DNA from: Avimonoglobus sp965151315
GTDB lineage: Bacteria; Bacillota; Clostridia; UBA1381
Direction: 5' to 3'
DNA length: 31,607 nucleotides
Assembly (NCBI GenBank): GCA_965151315.1
Contig: CBCTZG010000033.1
Coordinates: 1-31,607, forward strand
A program made the position numbers and the translations under genes. Below, piece after piece: positions 1-7,659 of this stretch; the first letter of the stretch is position 1; every line of letters begins with the position of its first letter. Below the pieces are notes generated by a model. That model made no database searches, had not been told where the DNA came from, and was given only the letters and a program-made list of their open reading frames with translations.

Positions 1-2
1 AA

Positions 3-30
3 ATGTGCCTGACAGTAAAATCAGGCACAT
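3..30 (-). terminator. Terminator of the tRNA operon
   Basis: A perfect 10-bp stem (3-12 with 21-30) around an 8-nt loop lies directly after the tRNA-Tyr CCA end in the minus direction. On the minus strand it is followed by T residues that run off the window edge. Its position after the last tRNA supports an intrinsic terminator, although the T-tract cannot be seen in full. Confidence 0.7.
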
Positions 31-34
31 AATC

Positions 35-119
35 TGGTGGGAGAGGATGGATTCGAACCATCGAAGCTGAAAGCAACAGATTTACAGTCTGCCCCCTTTG
101 GCCACTCGGGAACTCTCCC
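35..119 (-). tRNA. tRNA-Tyr (anticodon GTA)
   Basis: The minus strand folds as a class II tRNA with a long variable arm. The acceptor GGGAGAG pairs with CUCUCCC, the anticodon loop reads CTGTAAA, there is a TTCGAATC T-loop, and the CCA end is encoded at 35-37. The 85-nt length fits tRNA-Tyr. It is the last gene of a four-tRNA operon. Confidence 0.96.
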
Positions 120-148
120 CTATATAAGGACAGGAAGCCTGCCCTGTT

Positions 149-224
149 TGGAGCTGGTGATGGGACTCGAACCCGCGACCTGCTGATTACAAATCAGCTG
201 CTCTACCAATTGAGCTACACCAGC
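149..224 (-). tRNA. tRNA-Thr (anticodon TGT)
   Basis: A 76-nt cloverleaf on the minus strand has acceptor GCTGGTG/CACCAGC, a D-arm starting TAGCTCAATTGG, anticodon TGT in loop TTTGTAA, T-loop TTCGAGTC and an encoded CCA at 149-151. It is the third gene of the tRNA operon. Confidence 0.96.
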
Positions 225-228
225 ATGG

Positions 229-304
229 TGGTGGGAGTTACAGGGCTCGAACCTGTGACATCCTGCTTGTAAGGCAGACGCTCTCCCAGCTGAGCTAAAC
301 TCCC
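229..304 (-). tRNA. tRNA-Val (anticodon TAC)
   Basis: A 76-nt cloverleaf on the minus strand has acceptor GGGAGTT/AACTCCC, anticodon TAC in loop CTTACAA, T-loop TTCGAGCC and an encoded CCA at 229-231. It lies 4 nt upstream of tRNA-Thr. Confidence 0.96.
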
Positions 305-312
305 ATACTTTT

Positions 313-389
313 TGGTCGGGATGACAGGATTCGAACCTGCGGCCCTCTGGTCCCAAACCAGATGCGCTACCAAGCTGCGCTACATCCCG
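313..389 (-). tRNA. tRNA-Pro (anticodon TGG)
   Basis: A 77-nt cloverleaf on the minus strand has acceptor CGGGATG/CATCCCG, anticodon TGG in loop TTTGGGA, T-loop TTCGAATC and an encoded CCA at 313-315. It is the first tRNA after the promoter at 425-453. Confidence 0.96.
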
Positions 390-424
390 GCAATTCGACT
401 CCGTCATCTGTAGACGACTTATAT

Positions 425-453
425 ATGATATCACGATTAAAACCACTTTTCAA
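425..453 (-). promoter_or_regulatory. SigA-type promoter of the tRNA operon
   Basis: On the minus strand, TTGAAA (448-453) and TATCAT (425-430) are separated by exactly 17 nt. The start would fall about 30 nt before tRNA-Pro, as expected for a stable-RNA operon. Confidence 0.75.
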
Positions 454-495
454 CACCGAATTTATATTAAAATTATTCATTATTCTAATTTATCA

Positions 496-1551
496 TTAAA
501 TTACTTTGGTTTTCATTGATTTTCTGACGTTTTCTTTCTTTTTCATTTTTATTCCATCCCACAAAACAAATATTACTAAAAGCGCACCCAAATAGCCCAA
601 AATCCGGTATATGACATCTACAAAGACCGTAAAAGAAAACCCTGCGCCAAAATAACCGAAGCACAGCGTCAGACCCACCGCCATCCTGCGGCTGGTGGCC
701 TGTGAAAGCCGTTCTACCACTGCATAGCCGTTGGACAGGGCTGTTGTCAGCATAGCCGCAAATAAAACGATTAAATATATGCCGGAAATCACCGGGCCCT
801 GGCGTTTGCAGATGGTCATCATTGGGATACTGTCCAGCGGAATTTTTCCATAATATATGCTGATTACAGCCCACAGACAAAGCAGCAGGCAAAAGATCGC
901 TCCGCCTGACAATATCCCCACCAGACCGTACCGCCCCTTTTTCATCGTTCGTCCCATTTCCGCCAGAATCACGCCGGCAGTCAGGATATTGTAGCTTACA
1001 TAGCTTGCCCCAGCTGTTACCCAATTATCCGCAATAGCGGAGAAGGCAGAAAACACATGGACTTCCCGGAACTGCAAGACATACCAGCATACACCGATAA
1101 TGCCGGTAATGATCAAAGCTGATAAGGCCCCGTTTGCCGCCATGAGCCCTTTTAGGTCATATTGAAACACAAAAAAGCAAAGCAGGCACAGCAGCAGCAC
1201 ACCCCAGCTTTTCGCAATTCCAAAAAAAGCGCTTAATGCTTCGCCGGTTCCTGCGGCCATGGCTATAAATACCACCATCATAAACAGAGCCGTCAGTTTC
1301 CGGTATAGAACCGCCAAAGGCCTGGGCATGATCTGTTCCAAATATACGTAAAAATCCGCAGAATCCGTTGATTTTACCCGTTTTGTAATCATTGCCGCCA
1401 ACAGGCCGAACAAAACCGCTGCCAGCACCAGGCCGAAAAAGCTAATTCGGCCGTATCGGACAAAATAGCTGACCAGCTCGCTTCCCGACGCAAATCCCGC
1501 GCCAATCACTGTCGCAATATAGACCCCTGCCACCAAGACCGCTTCCAGCAT
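496..1551 (-). CDS. YkvI-type integral membrane protein
   Basis: This 351-aa protein is almost entirely hydrophobic, with about ten predicted membrane segments. It opens with a glycine-rich first helix (TVIGAGFASGSE) of the kind seen at the substrate site of APC/LeuT-fold transporters, and it resembles the Bacillus YkvI family of uncharacterised membrane proteins. The substrate is unknown. I place the start at the ATG at 1551, not ten codons upstream, because GGGGGAGAG sits 4-5 nt before it; the upstream extension (MYFFCFGGET) overlaps that binding site. The C-terminus is a basic cytoplasmic tail. It lies 70 nt downstream of greA on the same strand, with no convincing terminator between them, so partial cotranscription is possible. 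Membrane location is certain; the family call is from memory of sequence patterns. Confidence 0.75.
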   Translation of the reverse strand: MLEAVLVAGVYIATVIGAGFASGSELVSYFVRYGRISFFGLVLAAVLFGLLAAMITKRVKSTDSADFYVYLEQIMPRPLAVLYRKLTALFMMVVFIAMAAGTGEALSAFFGIAKSWGVLLLCLLCFFVFQYDLKGLMAANGALSALIITGIIGVCWYVLQFREVHVFSAFSAIADNWVTAGASYVSYNILTAGVILAEMGRTMKKGRYGLVGILSGGAIFCLLLCLWAVISIYYGKIPLDSIPMMTICKRQGPVISGIYLIVLFAAMLTTALSNGYAVVERLSQATSRRMAVGLTLCFGYFGAGFSFTVFVDVIYRILGYLGALLVIFVLWDGIKMKKKENVRKSMKTKVI

Positions 1552-1621
1552 TGTCTCTCCCCCAAAACAAAAAAAATACACCTACTGCAAGTATATGCAA
1601 CAGATGCATTTTTCATATCCA

Positions 1622-2101
1622 TTATCTGGAAATTTCTAAAATCTTAAACTGAACCATACCGCCCGGCGTGTTCACATCTACCACGTCGCCCGCCTTGTGA
1701 TGCATCAGAGCGCTGCCCACCGGCGATTCCTGGGACAGCTTGTTCTTCTCCGGATCCGCCTCCGTGGTGCTGACGATCGAATATTCTACCTCTTCCTCAA
1801 ATTCCACGTCCCACAGCTTTACCCGGGCGCCCAAGCTTACCTCATCCGCCGCGATTTCACTTTCATCCAGTACACGGGCATATTTTAACATATCGGCGAT
1901 CTGGTTGATCCGCGCTTCAACCTCCGCCTGTTCATTCTTTGCCTCATCATATTCCGAATTTTCTGATAAATCCCCAAAAGATAGCGCTTGCTTAATTTTT
2001 TCAGACACCTCTTTGCGTTTCTGGGTTTTTAAATATTCCAACTCATCCTTGAGCTTTTGCATACCTTCCGCTGTCAAAACGATTTCTTTGGTTTCCGCCA
2101 T
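1622..2101 (-). CDS. greA: Transcription elongation factor GreA
   Basis: This 159-aa protein has the usual GreA length and architecture. An N-terminal antiparallel coiled coil spans roughly residues 8-78, and a C-terminal FKBP-like domain follows. The coiled-coil tip carries GDLSENSEY, with Asp44 and Glu47 matching the acidic pair (Asp41/Glu44 in E. coli) that holds the catalytic Mg2+ in the RNA polymerase secondary channel. GreA stimulates transcript cleavage in backtracked complexes. The C-terminal motif SPVGSALMHHKAGD is typical. A GAAAGGAA binding site precedes the ATG, and a good SigA promoter lies at 2144-2172. Confidence 0.97.
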   Translation of the reverse strand: MAETKEIVLTAEGMQKLKDELEYLKTQKRKEVSEKIKQALSFGDLSENSEYDEAKNEQAEVEARINQIADMLKYARVLDESEIAADEVSLGARVKLWDVEFEEEVEYSIVSTTEADPEKNKLSQESPVGSALMHHKAGDVVDVNTPGGMVQFKILEISR

Positions 2102-2143
2102 TTCCGACCATTCCTTTCAGCCTTCTTAAAAAATACAAAGTAT

Positions 2144-2172
2144 ATTATACACCATTCAAAAAAAAAAGTCAA
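2144..2172 (-). promoter_or_regulatory. SigA-type promoter of greA
   Basis: On the minus strand, TTGACT (2167-2172) and TATAAT (2144-2149) are separated by 17 nt, the spacer being rich in T. The 5' leader to the greA ATG would be about 35 nt. Confidence 0.8.
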
Positions 2173-2281
2173 TCCCTTTTACTGGTTTCCTAATCCATCA
2201 TATGCGGTTTTGTGTATAATTATGTTACCAACGGTGAAAAATATCCATGCTGTATAATTTGAGATAACGGGAGCTGAACCC

Positions 2282-3397
2282 ATGACTGTAACAGAATTGC
2301 TTGAAGATTTTATCCGCCGCTACAGCGGGCAGCCAGACACTGCCGGCATCTACTTTACCAGTGCCGGGCTGGATTTGTTGGGCGGCACATCGGCGCCGTA
2401 CGGCGGGAATGTACTGACCGTCTCACTGTCGCCGGGTACCTATGCCGTAATCCGGCACACGGATACCGGTCGAATCGGCTTGGAGGAATCCATGTCCAAT
2501 ATTGAATACACTTGTGACATCTCTGCACTGGGGCTATACCAAGAAAAAAACTGGGCCGCTCCGGTTTTTCAGACGCTAGCGGCACTCCAGTCTGCCGGGG
2601 CCGGTCTGGCCGGTGCTGAGCTCCTGCTGCACCACAGCGTCCAGGAGCCTCTGTTCCAGCAGACGGTGCCTGCAGCGCTTTTAGCCGCCGACCGGCTGCG
2701 CAGCCAGCCCCAGGCTCTGGCCCGGCTGGCCATTCCCCGCAGCCAGGCCGCCGGGAGCGTCTTGGCCGCTTTTGCCGGGAAAGCCGATGTGTTGCTCCTT
2801 TCAGCGCCGCAGATACTGGAATTTTCCTATCTACCCTTTCCCGCCGCAGAATATAAAATCGTCTTGATGATGACCGCGGAAAAAAGCAAAAAAGAAATGA
2901 CCGGCTTATTCGCCGAGGCCTATCAGACGATGCAGTCCAAAAACCCAAGCCTGGTATCCGCTGCTCAGCTTACAGAAAGCGACGCTGCCCTTTGTCAGGG
3001 AACACTGCTTTATCCATACGCCAAATTTATGGTCTATGAGCAGCAGCGGATCACTGCCGCCATAGCGTTGCTGCGCCAGCGGCAGCCAGATCTAGCCGGG
3101 TTTTTTGCGCTTCTGAACCATTCTGGCCAGGAACTTATGAGCCTCTGCCAAAAAACATATAAAGACGCGGCTTCCTTGTATACCCTGATCCGCGACACCG
3201 GTTTGGCCGCGGCCTGCCGGATCCTGGATCCGGGCCGGGGCGTTTTCAGCATTGTTCTCAGCGGACAGGTAGATACCTTTGTAGAAAAAATCCGCGCAAT
3301 TTTTTTAGAAAAGGTCGGCTATCCGCCGTCGTTCTATATCTGCTCCACCGCCGACAGCGGCATGCAGCTCCCCCTGCCGTCCAAAATGCCTAAATAG
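2282..3397 (+). CDS. Galactokinase-fold protein with degraded catalytic motifs
   Basis: This 371-aa protein follows the order of galactokinase/GHMP kinases but has lost the active-site signatures. Residues 23-55 align with the galactokinase N-terminal block; the place of GEHTDY is taken by GGTSAPY, followed by a conserved-looking YGGNVLTVSLSPGTYAV. Residues 104-137 match the run into the GHMP ATP loop (AGAGLAGAELLL), but the PxGxGLSSSAA loop is replaced by HHSVQEPLFQQTVP. Residues 248-363 match the C-terminal domain: YEQQRI, a FxxLxNHSGQELM block, and a last strand-helix ending FYICSTADSGMQL. The GGGFGG motif there reads DPGRGVFS. The frame is intact and normal in length, so it looks like a maintained pseudoenzyme and not a decaying gene. 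It is divergent from greA. A GGGAG site lies about 8 nt before the ATG. The ligand or partner is unknown. Confidence 0.75.
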   Translation: MTVTELLEDFIRRYSGQPDTAGIYFTSAGLDLLGGTSAPYGGNVLTVSLSPGTYAVIRHTDTGRIGLEESMSNIEYTCDISALGLYQEKNWAAPVFQTLAALQSAGAGLAGAELLLHHSVQEPLFQQTVPAALLAADRLRSQPQALARLAIPRSQAAGSVLAAFAGKADVLLLSAPQILEFSYLPFPAAEYKIVLMMTAEKSKKEMTGLFAEAYQTMQSKNPSLVSAAQLTESDAALCQGTLLYPYAKFMVYEQQRITAAIALLRQRQPDLAGFFALLNHSGQELMSLCQKTYKDAASLYTLIRDTGLAAACRILDPGRGVFSIVLSGQVDTFVEKIRAIFLEKVGYPPSFYICSTADSGMQLPLPSKMPK

Positions 3398-3648
3398 AGA
3401 ATAGCATAGCCAAAGGCATGGCAACCCACCAGATTCCGGACACATTAGAGGATATTTATGGCCTTGGAGCTAATGAGCATATATCCGCCCTGGATGTGAC
3501 TTGCAGCCTTCCGGGTTAATTCTCAGAATCACGTATGCCGGCTAGCTTCCGAAATACGCCGTTATCCCATACAAAGTAGTGAATGGCACCAAATACTACA
3601 CGGCATACCTCTCATTACAATTACCGCGTGGTTTTCGAAATACAAAAA
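3398..3648. other. Gap without a confident gene
   Basis: About 250 nt separate the galactokinase-like gene from the terminator of the surface-protein operon. Short open stretches exist, such as a 33-codon one from 3418 with no ribosome binding site, and a stretch near 3560-3650 that reads YKVVNGTKYYTAYLS in one frame. Neither has an initiation signal, and I recognise no family. These may be remnants of a lost gene. No terminator is obvious for the plus-strand gene. Confidence 0.4.
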
Positions 3649-3672
3649 GCAGGAAGGCGGCTGCCTTCCTGC
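3649..3672 (-). terminator. Terminator of the surface-protein operon
   Basis: A perfect 10-bp stem (GCAGGAAGGC with GCCTTCCTGC) around a 4-nt loop is followed on the minus strand by TTTTTGTATTT. It starts 10 nt after the stop of the 53-aa gene, so it ends that operon. Confidence 0.9.
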
Positions 3673-3681
3673 AAAACGTCA

Positions 3682-3843
3682 TTATGTTGTGGTCGCGTCC
3701 CAGGCCGTATCCCACTGTACCTTGCCGCCGGTCACATCTGCCGGGGCCAGAGTATTGGTAGTAGTATCGCCGGAGGCGGTGATTACGTCTGTCACCTGGA
3801 AACTCTGAAATTGGAAATCCGGTTTTTCATATTGCTTTCGCAT
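3682..3843 (-). CDS. 53-aa small protein downstream of the beta-helix surface protein
   Basis: I read the start at 3843 (MRKQYEKPDF), not at an upstream ATG in the same frame, because GGGAGGAAGAG sits about 3-8 nt before it. The 53-aa product has a basic start, a YEKPDFxxxxFxxxDVITASG block at residues 5-27, and a Thr/Asp/Trp-rich tail. It has no signal peptide, no cysteines and no membrane segment. It begins 16 nt after the stop of the large secreted protein and is followed directly by the operon terminator, so the two should be cotranscribed. From memory, short orphan genes starting K-x-Y-x-K-P and carrying a DVI(x)(T/A)SG stretch are common in gut anaerobes and have no assigned function. 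A peptide substrate or companion of the surface protein is only one possibility. Confidence 0.7.
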   Translation of the reverse strand: MRKQYEKPDFQFQSFQVTDVITASGDTTTNTLAPADVTGGKVQWDTAWDATTT

Positions 3844-3859
3844 ATCCTCTTCCTCCCTT

Positions 3860-6498
3860 TTATTCCGCTGCAGCTTCCTCAACGGAAGCGGGCTTAAAGT
3901 CACAAAGCGCGGCGTTCTGCCCGTCAAAAGTCATGAAGGACTGGGCCATAATCTTTTCGCCCACCCGTCCCAGCGGCACATCTACCAAGTCTGCGGCATA
4001 GGTCTGTCCATTTTGGATCTCCCGTTCACCGTACACATATTCGACTTTGCCTACTAACTCGTCGTCATCCATCCCGCCTAGCTGTTCAAAGATGGAGAAG
4101 GGCAGGATGTATGTCCCGTACGTAACCGGCGTATCGGGCAGTTCGTTTACCTTGGTGATAAACCGGATAATCCCTTTGCCGTCCTGGATGATGGCGTCTA
4201 CATCCGCTGCGAAAATCGGGGCGTCCCCGGTGGAGCGCAAATCCGTTTTCGCCTCATCCGCATAATATGTGCTGACTGCAACGTCGATATCCCCGATCAC
4301 CGGCGCTTCCCCGCCCCAGTAGTTCCGGTCTGCCGTAATCGTTATATTATTATTGTCCGTTTTGCTTTCTCTAATAATCGGCGCCTGGCCGTCGGTGCTG
4401 ACGAGTATGTTTCCGGAAAGCTCGGCTGTATTGGGATGCGTGGCGTTGTTTCTCACCACCAGCGGGATGGGAGCGCTGATCTCACAGTTTTTAATTGTAA
4501 GCGCCACGTCTGTATTGCTGTTTACATCCCACCGGATACCGTATTCATCCGCAACGTTGATTTTCGTGTCCGTTATGGTGTAATTCGCGTTGGTACCCAG
4601 CGAAAAACCATGATAGCTGTCTGTAAGCGTACATCCGTCAATGACAGATTCCCCGGTCATTGCCGTTGTCCAAATCATGGAATGCAGCTTCGTCCCTGTA
4701 CATCTCCGCAGGGTCAGGTTTGCAAACTGGTCAAAATGTACAAGCTGCACCGGCGCGTTTTCATAGTCGCCGGTTCCGATCACTGTACAATCCTGCAAGG
4801 TTACGTTATGGGGATAGGAATAATGTGACCCATAATTGACTACATTATAGATAAAGTTATGGGCCTCAGTTGCGCCGGAGCCGTCAAAGGTGATCCCGGC
4901 AAAGGTCAGCGTTTCACTGCCGTCCAGGTTTCCCAAGCCGTCCACCTCAAATTTCCCGGTAAACGGGGCGTCCGCGCCTCCCTGGACCGTCAGGTTTTTT
5001 CCGGCCTGCTGGGTAATCTTTACGACTTCCGCGCTGGGGGCAAGCAGTATAATTGTAATGTCCCCCGGCCCCGCCGTATTCACTGCGTAATCCACCGCCG
5101 CCTGGACGGTGGCAAAGATCTGATCGCCGATCTGGGCCGCGCCGGCTGTATTGCCAAAAATCTGATCGTCCCCTACAGCGCTACCCATATTATTATAAAC
5201 AAACGGATGCTTGCACGGCCCTGTAATATTGTCTGCCGCAGTACTGGAAACATTGTTGTTTACCAGGAAATCATAACTATTCTCGTATAGATTCCCCGGC
5301 ATATTTTGCAGCGTGGCAATCCCGGCCGCAAAATTCGCGCTGCTGATCGCCGGCGCCTTGTTCACGTTGCCGGTAATCGTTCCGGCGTTATATACATTGC
5401 CTACAATCCCGCCAGCCGCGTAAAGCCCGCCTTCTCCGCTGCTACCTGTACTGGTAACCGTGCCTTCGTTGGTATTGCCAAGGACCTGGATAGTCCCCTT
5501 TTTCCCATAGCTGCCGGCATTACTGGACATATACCGGATCCAGCCCACAATTCCGCCAACGATTTCTCTGCCGGTTACGTCGCCGGTATTGATGCAGCTG
5601 GTGATGGTACCGTAGTGGGACTGCTCCCCGACAATGCCGCCGGCTGTGTCGCCGCCTGAGGTTACGTCGCCGCTGTTTTCACAATTTTCTATATCCGCCG
5701 CCGCAAAGGCCGCAATCCCACCTGCCGCCGCGCTGCTGTCAGCCGCCTCTACCGCGCCGCTGTTCGTGCAGTCCTCCAGGACGATATCTTTCCCTTCCTC
5801 TGATAGTAGGGCTTGGCCACAATCCCGCCGGCCGATTTCCCGCCGGAAACCGCGGCCGTATTTATACTGTCCTCAATCCTGCCCTCCACCAGAATCCGGC
5901 CAACCAGGCCGCCGCATTCCAGGGCGGAAACAGAGCCGGAAACCCGGCAGTTGGAAATTATGCTGCCGCCGGTCATAATGCCGGCGATAGCGCCTGTACT
6001 CTCATTGGCCGGCAGGTCGATTGCCGCCGTCACATTTAAATTTTCGATCTTCGCGCCGTCTAAAAATCCAAACAGGCCCGCGCCGTGTTCCGCACCCAAA
6101 TCGTCCGCCAGCGCAAGGCCGCTGACGGTATGACTGATTTCGCCGTCAAGCCCGCTGAACGTGCCGTTAAACGTCGCGGCGCCTGCCTCCGCACCGCTGC
6201 CTGACCGCTTTGCGTAACCAATCGGCGTCCATTCCTGGTTCCCCAGGTCAATGTCCGCTGTAAGCGTGATGGTCTTGCCGGCAAAATTATTCCCTCCGTT
6301 TACCAGCTGCGCCAGGCCCGCCAGCTCCGCAGCCGTCCCGATGGTAAAGCTGCTTTCGCTGTCACTGTACCACGCAGTGTCCGTTTCTGCGCCGTCCCAG
6401 GCCGAGGCTGCGGCAAACACAGCCGTACCGGAAAGCCCGGCCAGCATGGCGGCTGCCAGTGCGCATGCCAGAAATTGTTTCAGCTTCATATTGTTCAC
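3860..6498 (-). pseudogene. Secreted GLUG/beta-helix surface protein, interrupted by a frameshift
   Basis: Two minus-strand frames together encode one protein of about 880 aa. The first frame starts at 6498, 7 nt after AGGAAGG. It has a signal peptide (about residues 1-30, ending near VFAAAS), the usual GLUG-protein opening (FTIGTAAELAGLAQLVN, DIDLGNQEWTPIG) and several GLUG-like GGIVG/GGLVG repeats. It breaks after GGIVAK at about 5800-5812. The next frame continues the same repeats (EGKDIVLEDCTNSGAV) without loss of sequence, so one inserted base or two deleted bases would restore it. Residues then form a pectate-lyase-like right-handed beta-helix, and the C-terminus (RFITKVNELPDTPVTYGTYILP) is a domain often found at the end of clostridial secreted proteins. 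There is no LPXTG motif. It may be a true pseudogene, a phase-variable allele or a sequencing error. Confidence 0.8.
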
Positions 6499-6628
6499 CC
6501 TTCCTTTGATTTATGCATTTTTCCTAAACAGGCCAAGGCCTGTTTTTTACAGTAACAAACGCTTGTTTTATGCTGTAGTATACAGCATAAAAGGGGGAAA
6601 AATCCCCCGTCAATTTTCAGTATGGATA
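6499..6628 (-). promoter_or_regulatory. Leader with three stacked dyads before the surface-protein gene
   Basis: From the predicted start near 6629, the roughly 130-nt leader contains three inverted repeats. A G5A/TC5 hairpin at 6593-6608 is followed by four Ts. A 12-bp perfect dyad with a 3-nt centre lies at 6566-6592. A hairpin of AACAGGC/GCCTGTT lies at about 6526-6543. The first could act as an attenuator and the second as a DNA operator or an RNA hairpin. No known riboswitch class was recognised. Confidence 0.6.
6566..6592. repeat. 27-bp near-perfect palindrome in the surface-protein leader
   Basis: The arms 6566-6577 (TTTTATGCTGTA) and 6581-6592 are perfect reverse complements around GTA. 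It lies about 37 nt downstream of the predicted start of transcription. This fits an operator acting as a roadblock or a stable RNA hairpin. Confidence 0.75.
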
Positions 6629-6635
6629 TATACAA

Positions 6636-6664
6636 ATTATATACCCGGCATATCATTTTGTCAA
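6636..6664 (-). promoter_or_regulatory. Consensus SigA promoter of the surface-protein operon
   Basis: On the minus strand, TTGACA (6659-6664) and TATAAT (6636-6641) are separated by 17 nt, a perfect match at both boxes. It is the strongest promoter in the window by inspection, and it drives the interrupted surface protein and the 53-aa gene. Confidence 0.9.
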
Positions 6665-6678
6665 TATCGGGCGGGAAT

Positions 6679-6712
6679 AAAAAATAACGGGTATAGCCGC
6701 CCGTTATTTTTT
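6679..6712 (-). terminator. Terminator of the repeat-protein/hemolysin III operon
   Basis: A 13-bp stem (6679-6691 with 6700-6712, core ATAACGGG) is A-rich on one side, which gives TTTTTTATT on the minus strand. It begins 5 nt after the stop of the last gene of that operon. Confidence 0.9.
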
Positions 6713-6717
6713 ATATT

Positions 6718-7626
6718 CTATTCCGCCGCAGGCGTTTCTTCTGCCGGTTCCGCAGAAGCGTCTGTCCCCTCTGTTTCCGCGGGTTCTTCTGTTTGCGCCG
6801 CTTCTTCAGCCGCAGCGTTCATCTGCGCCTGCTGCTCCTCGTATTCCTCCTTCTGCTTGTTCATGACAGTGTCCCGGACCTCTTTCCACTTTGTATCCAG
6901 GGTGATTTCATCACCCAGCCCAAACTCTGCCTTAAAATCTTCCAAGTTCTCCTCGCCGACGTAATCCTTTAACAGGATCTCCCCCTCAGCCAAGCCAAAG
7001 GGTGTATCCCCTGTAATTTTATACCGGTTGATACCGAAAACCTTTAAAATATTGTCCAGGAAATTTTCCTGCCCTGTAATTTCATCCGGAATCCCGTACT
7101 GCTCCTTAAACATCTCTAAGCCCATCTGGTTCATAACCGCCATCCGCTTTAACGGAATCATATACTGCACCTGCGAAATGCTGGTGTCCGCTGACAGGTT
7201 TTTGGGCAGGTCATACATATAAATGACCTCGTCCATCGTCATCCCCATGCTGGATGCCATATCGCCAATGGTCTGGCCGTTGATATCTACATAAGTCGGC
7301 TGCGGCAACGGCTTTGTAATATACCAAACCAGCAGCCCCGCAACGATCAGGACCAGCGCTGCCACAACGCCAATCACAATCGCGGCTGTATGATTTTTCT
7401 GCACCGGCGCCGCCTCCTCGGCAAACGCAGGCGCGTCATAAGCCGGCGTTTCATTGTTATAGTCATAGTCGACGTCCGTTTCGTCCTCTGCAAACTCGGC
7501 TGTTTCCTCCGCGTATCCTTCCGCTTCCACGGCCGCCGCTTCTGCTTCTGCCGCTTCGTTCTCTGCGGCCTGATTTTCCAGCTCCTCGTTGTTTCCATCC
7601 AGGTTGGGTAAATTGTTCTCGCTCAT
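6718..7626 (-). CDS. Single-pass membrane protein with acidic cytoplasmic tail and extracellular YGL/EIT repeats
   Basis: The 302-aa product starts at the ATG at 7626; the ATG two codons upstream lies 1 nt from AAGGAG, whereas 7626 is 7 nt away. Residues 1-75 are very rich in Glu, Asp and Ala. One membrane helix (about 80-103, AAIVIGVVAALVLIVAGLLVW) follows. The outer part has about three divergent units near 112-155, 157-200 and 217-255, with a pattern G-h-x-x-E-x-F-K-x-x-Y-G-(I/L)-x-D-E-I-T. The C-terminal 50 residues are a Glu/Ala/Pro/Thr-rich low-complexity tail. It is related in plan and repeat to the gene at 8308-9030, two genes upstream. I do not recognise a named family. It is last in a three-gene operon. 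Confidence 0.8.
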   Translation of the reverse strand: MSENNLPNLDGNNEELENQAAENEAAEAEAAAVEAEGYAEETAEFAEDETDVDYDYNNETPAYDAPAFAEEAAPVQKNHTAAIVIGVVAALVLIVAGLLVWYITKPLPQPTYVDINGQTIGDMASSMGMTMDEVIYMYDLPKNLSADTSISQVQYMIPLKRMAVMNQMGLEMFKEQYGIPDEITGQENFLDNILKVFGINRYKITGDTPFGLAEGEILLKDYVGEENLEDFKAEFGLGDEITLDTKWKEVRDTVMNKQKEEYEEQQAQMNAAAEEAAQTEEPAETEGTDASAEPAEETPAAE

Positions 7627-7659
7627 TTGCATACTCCTTTTATCATTTTTTTTGCCCGC

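Noticed and set aside
120..446. 108-codon open frame on the plus strand across the tRNA cluster
   Set aside because: It is antisense to three tRNAs whose cloverleaves are clear, and it has no ribosome binding site.
5795..5815. Programmed -1 ribosomal frameshift
   Set aside because: No slippery heptamer, internal binding site or downstream pseudoknot is evident at the shift, and this family is not known for frameshifting.
6251..6964. 237-codon plus-strand open frame
   Set aside because: It crosses the promoter, leader and terminator of minus-strand genes and is a shadow of an Ala/Ser-rich coding strand.
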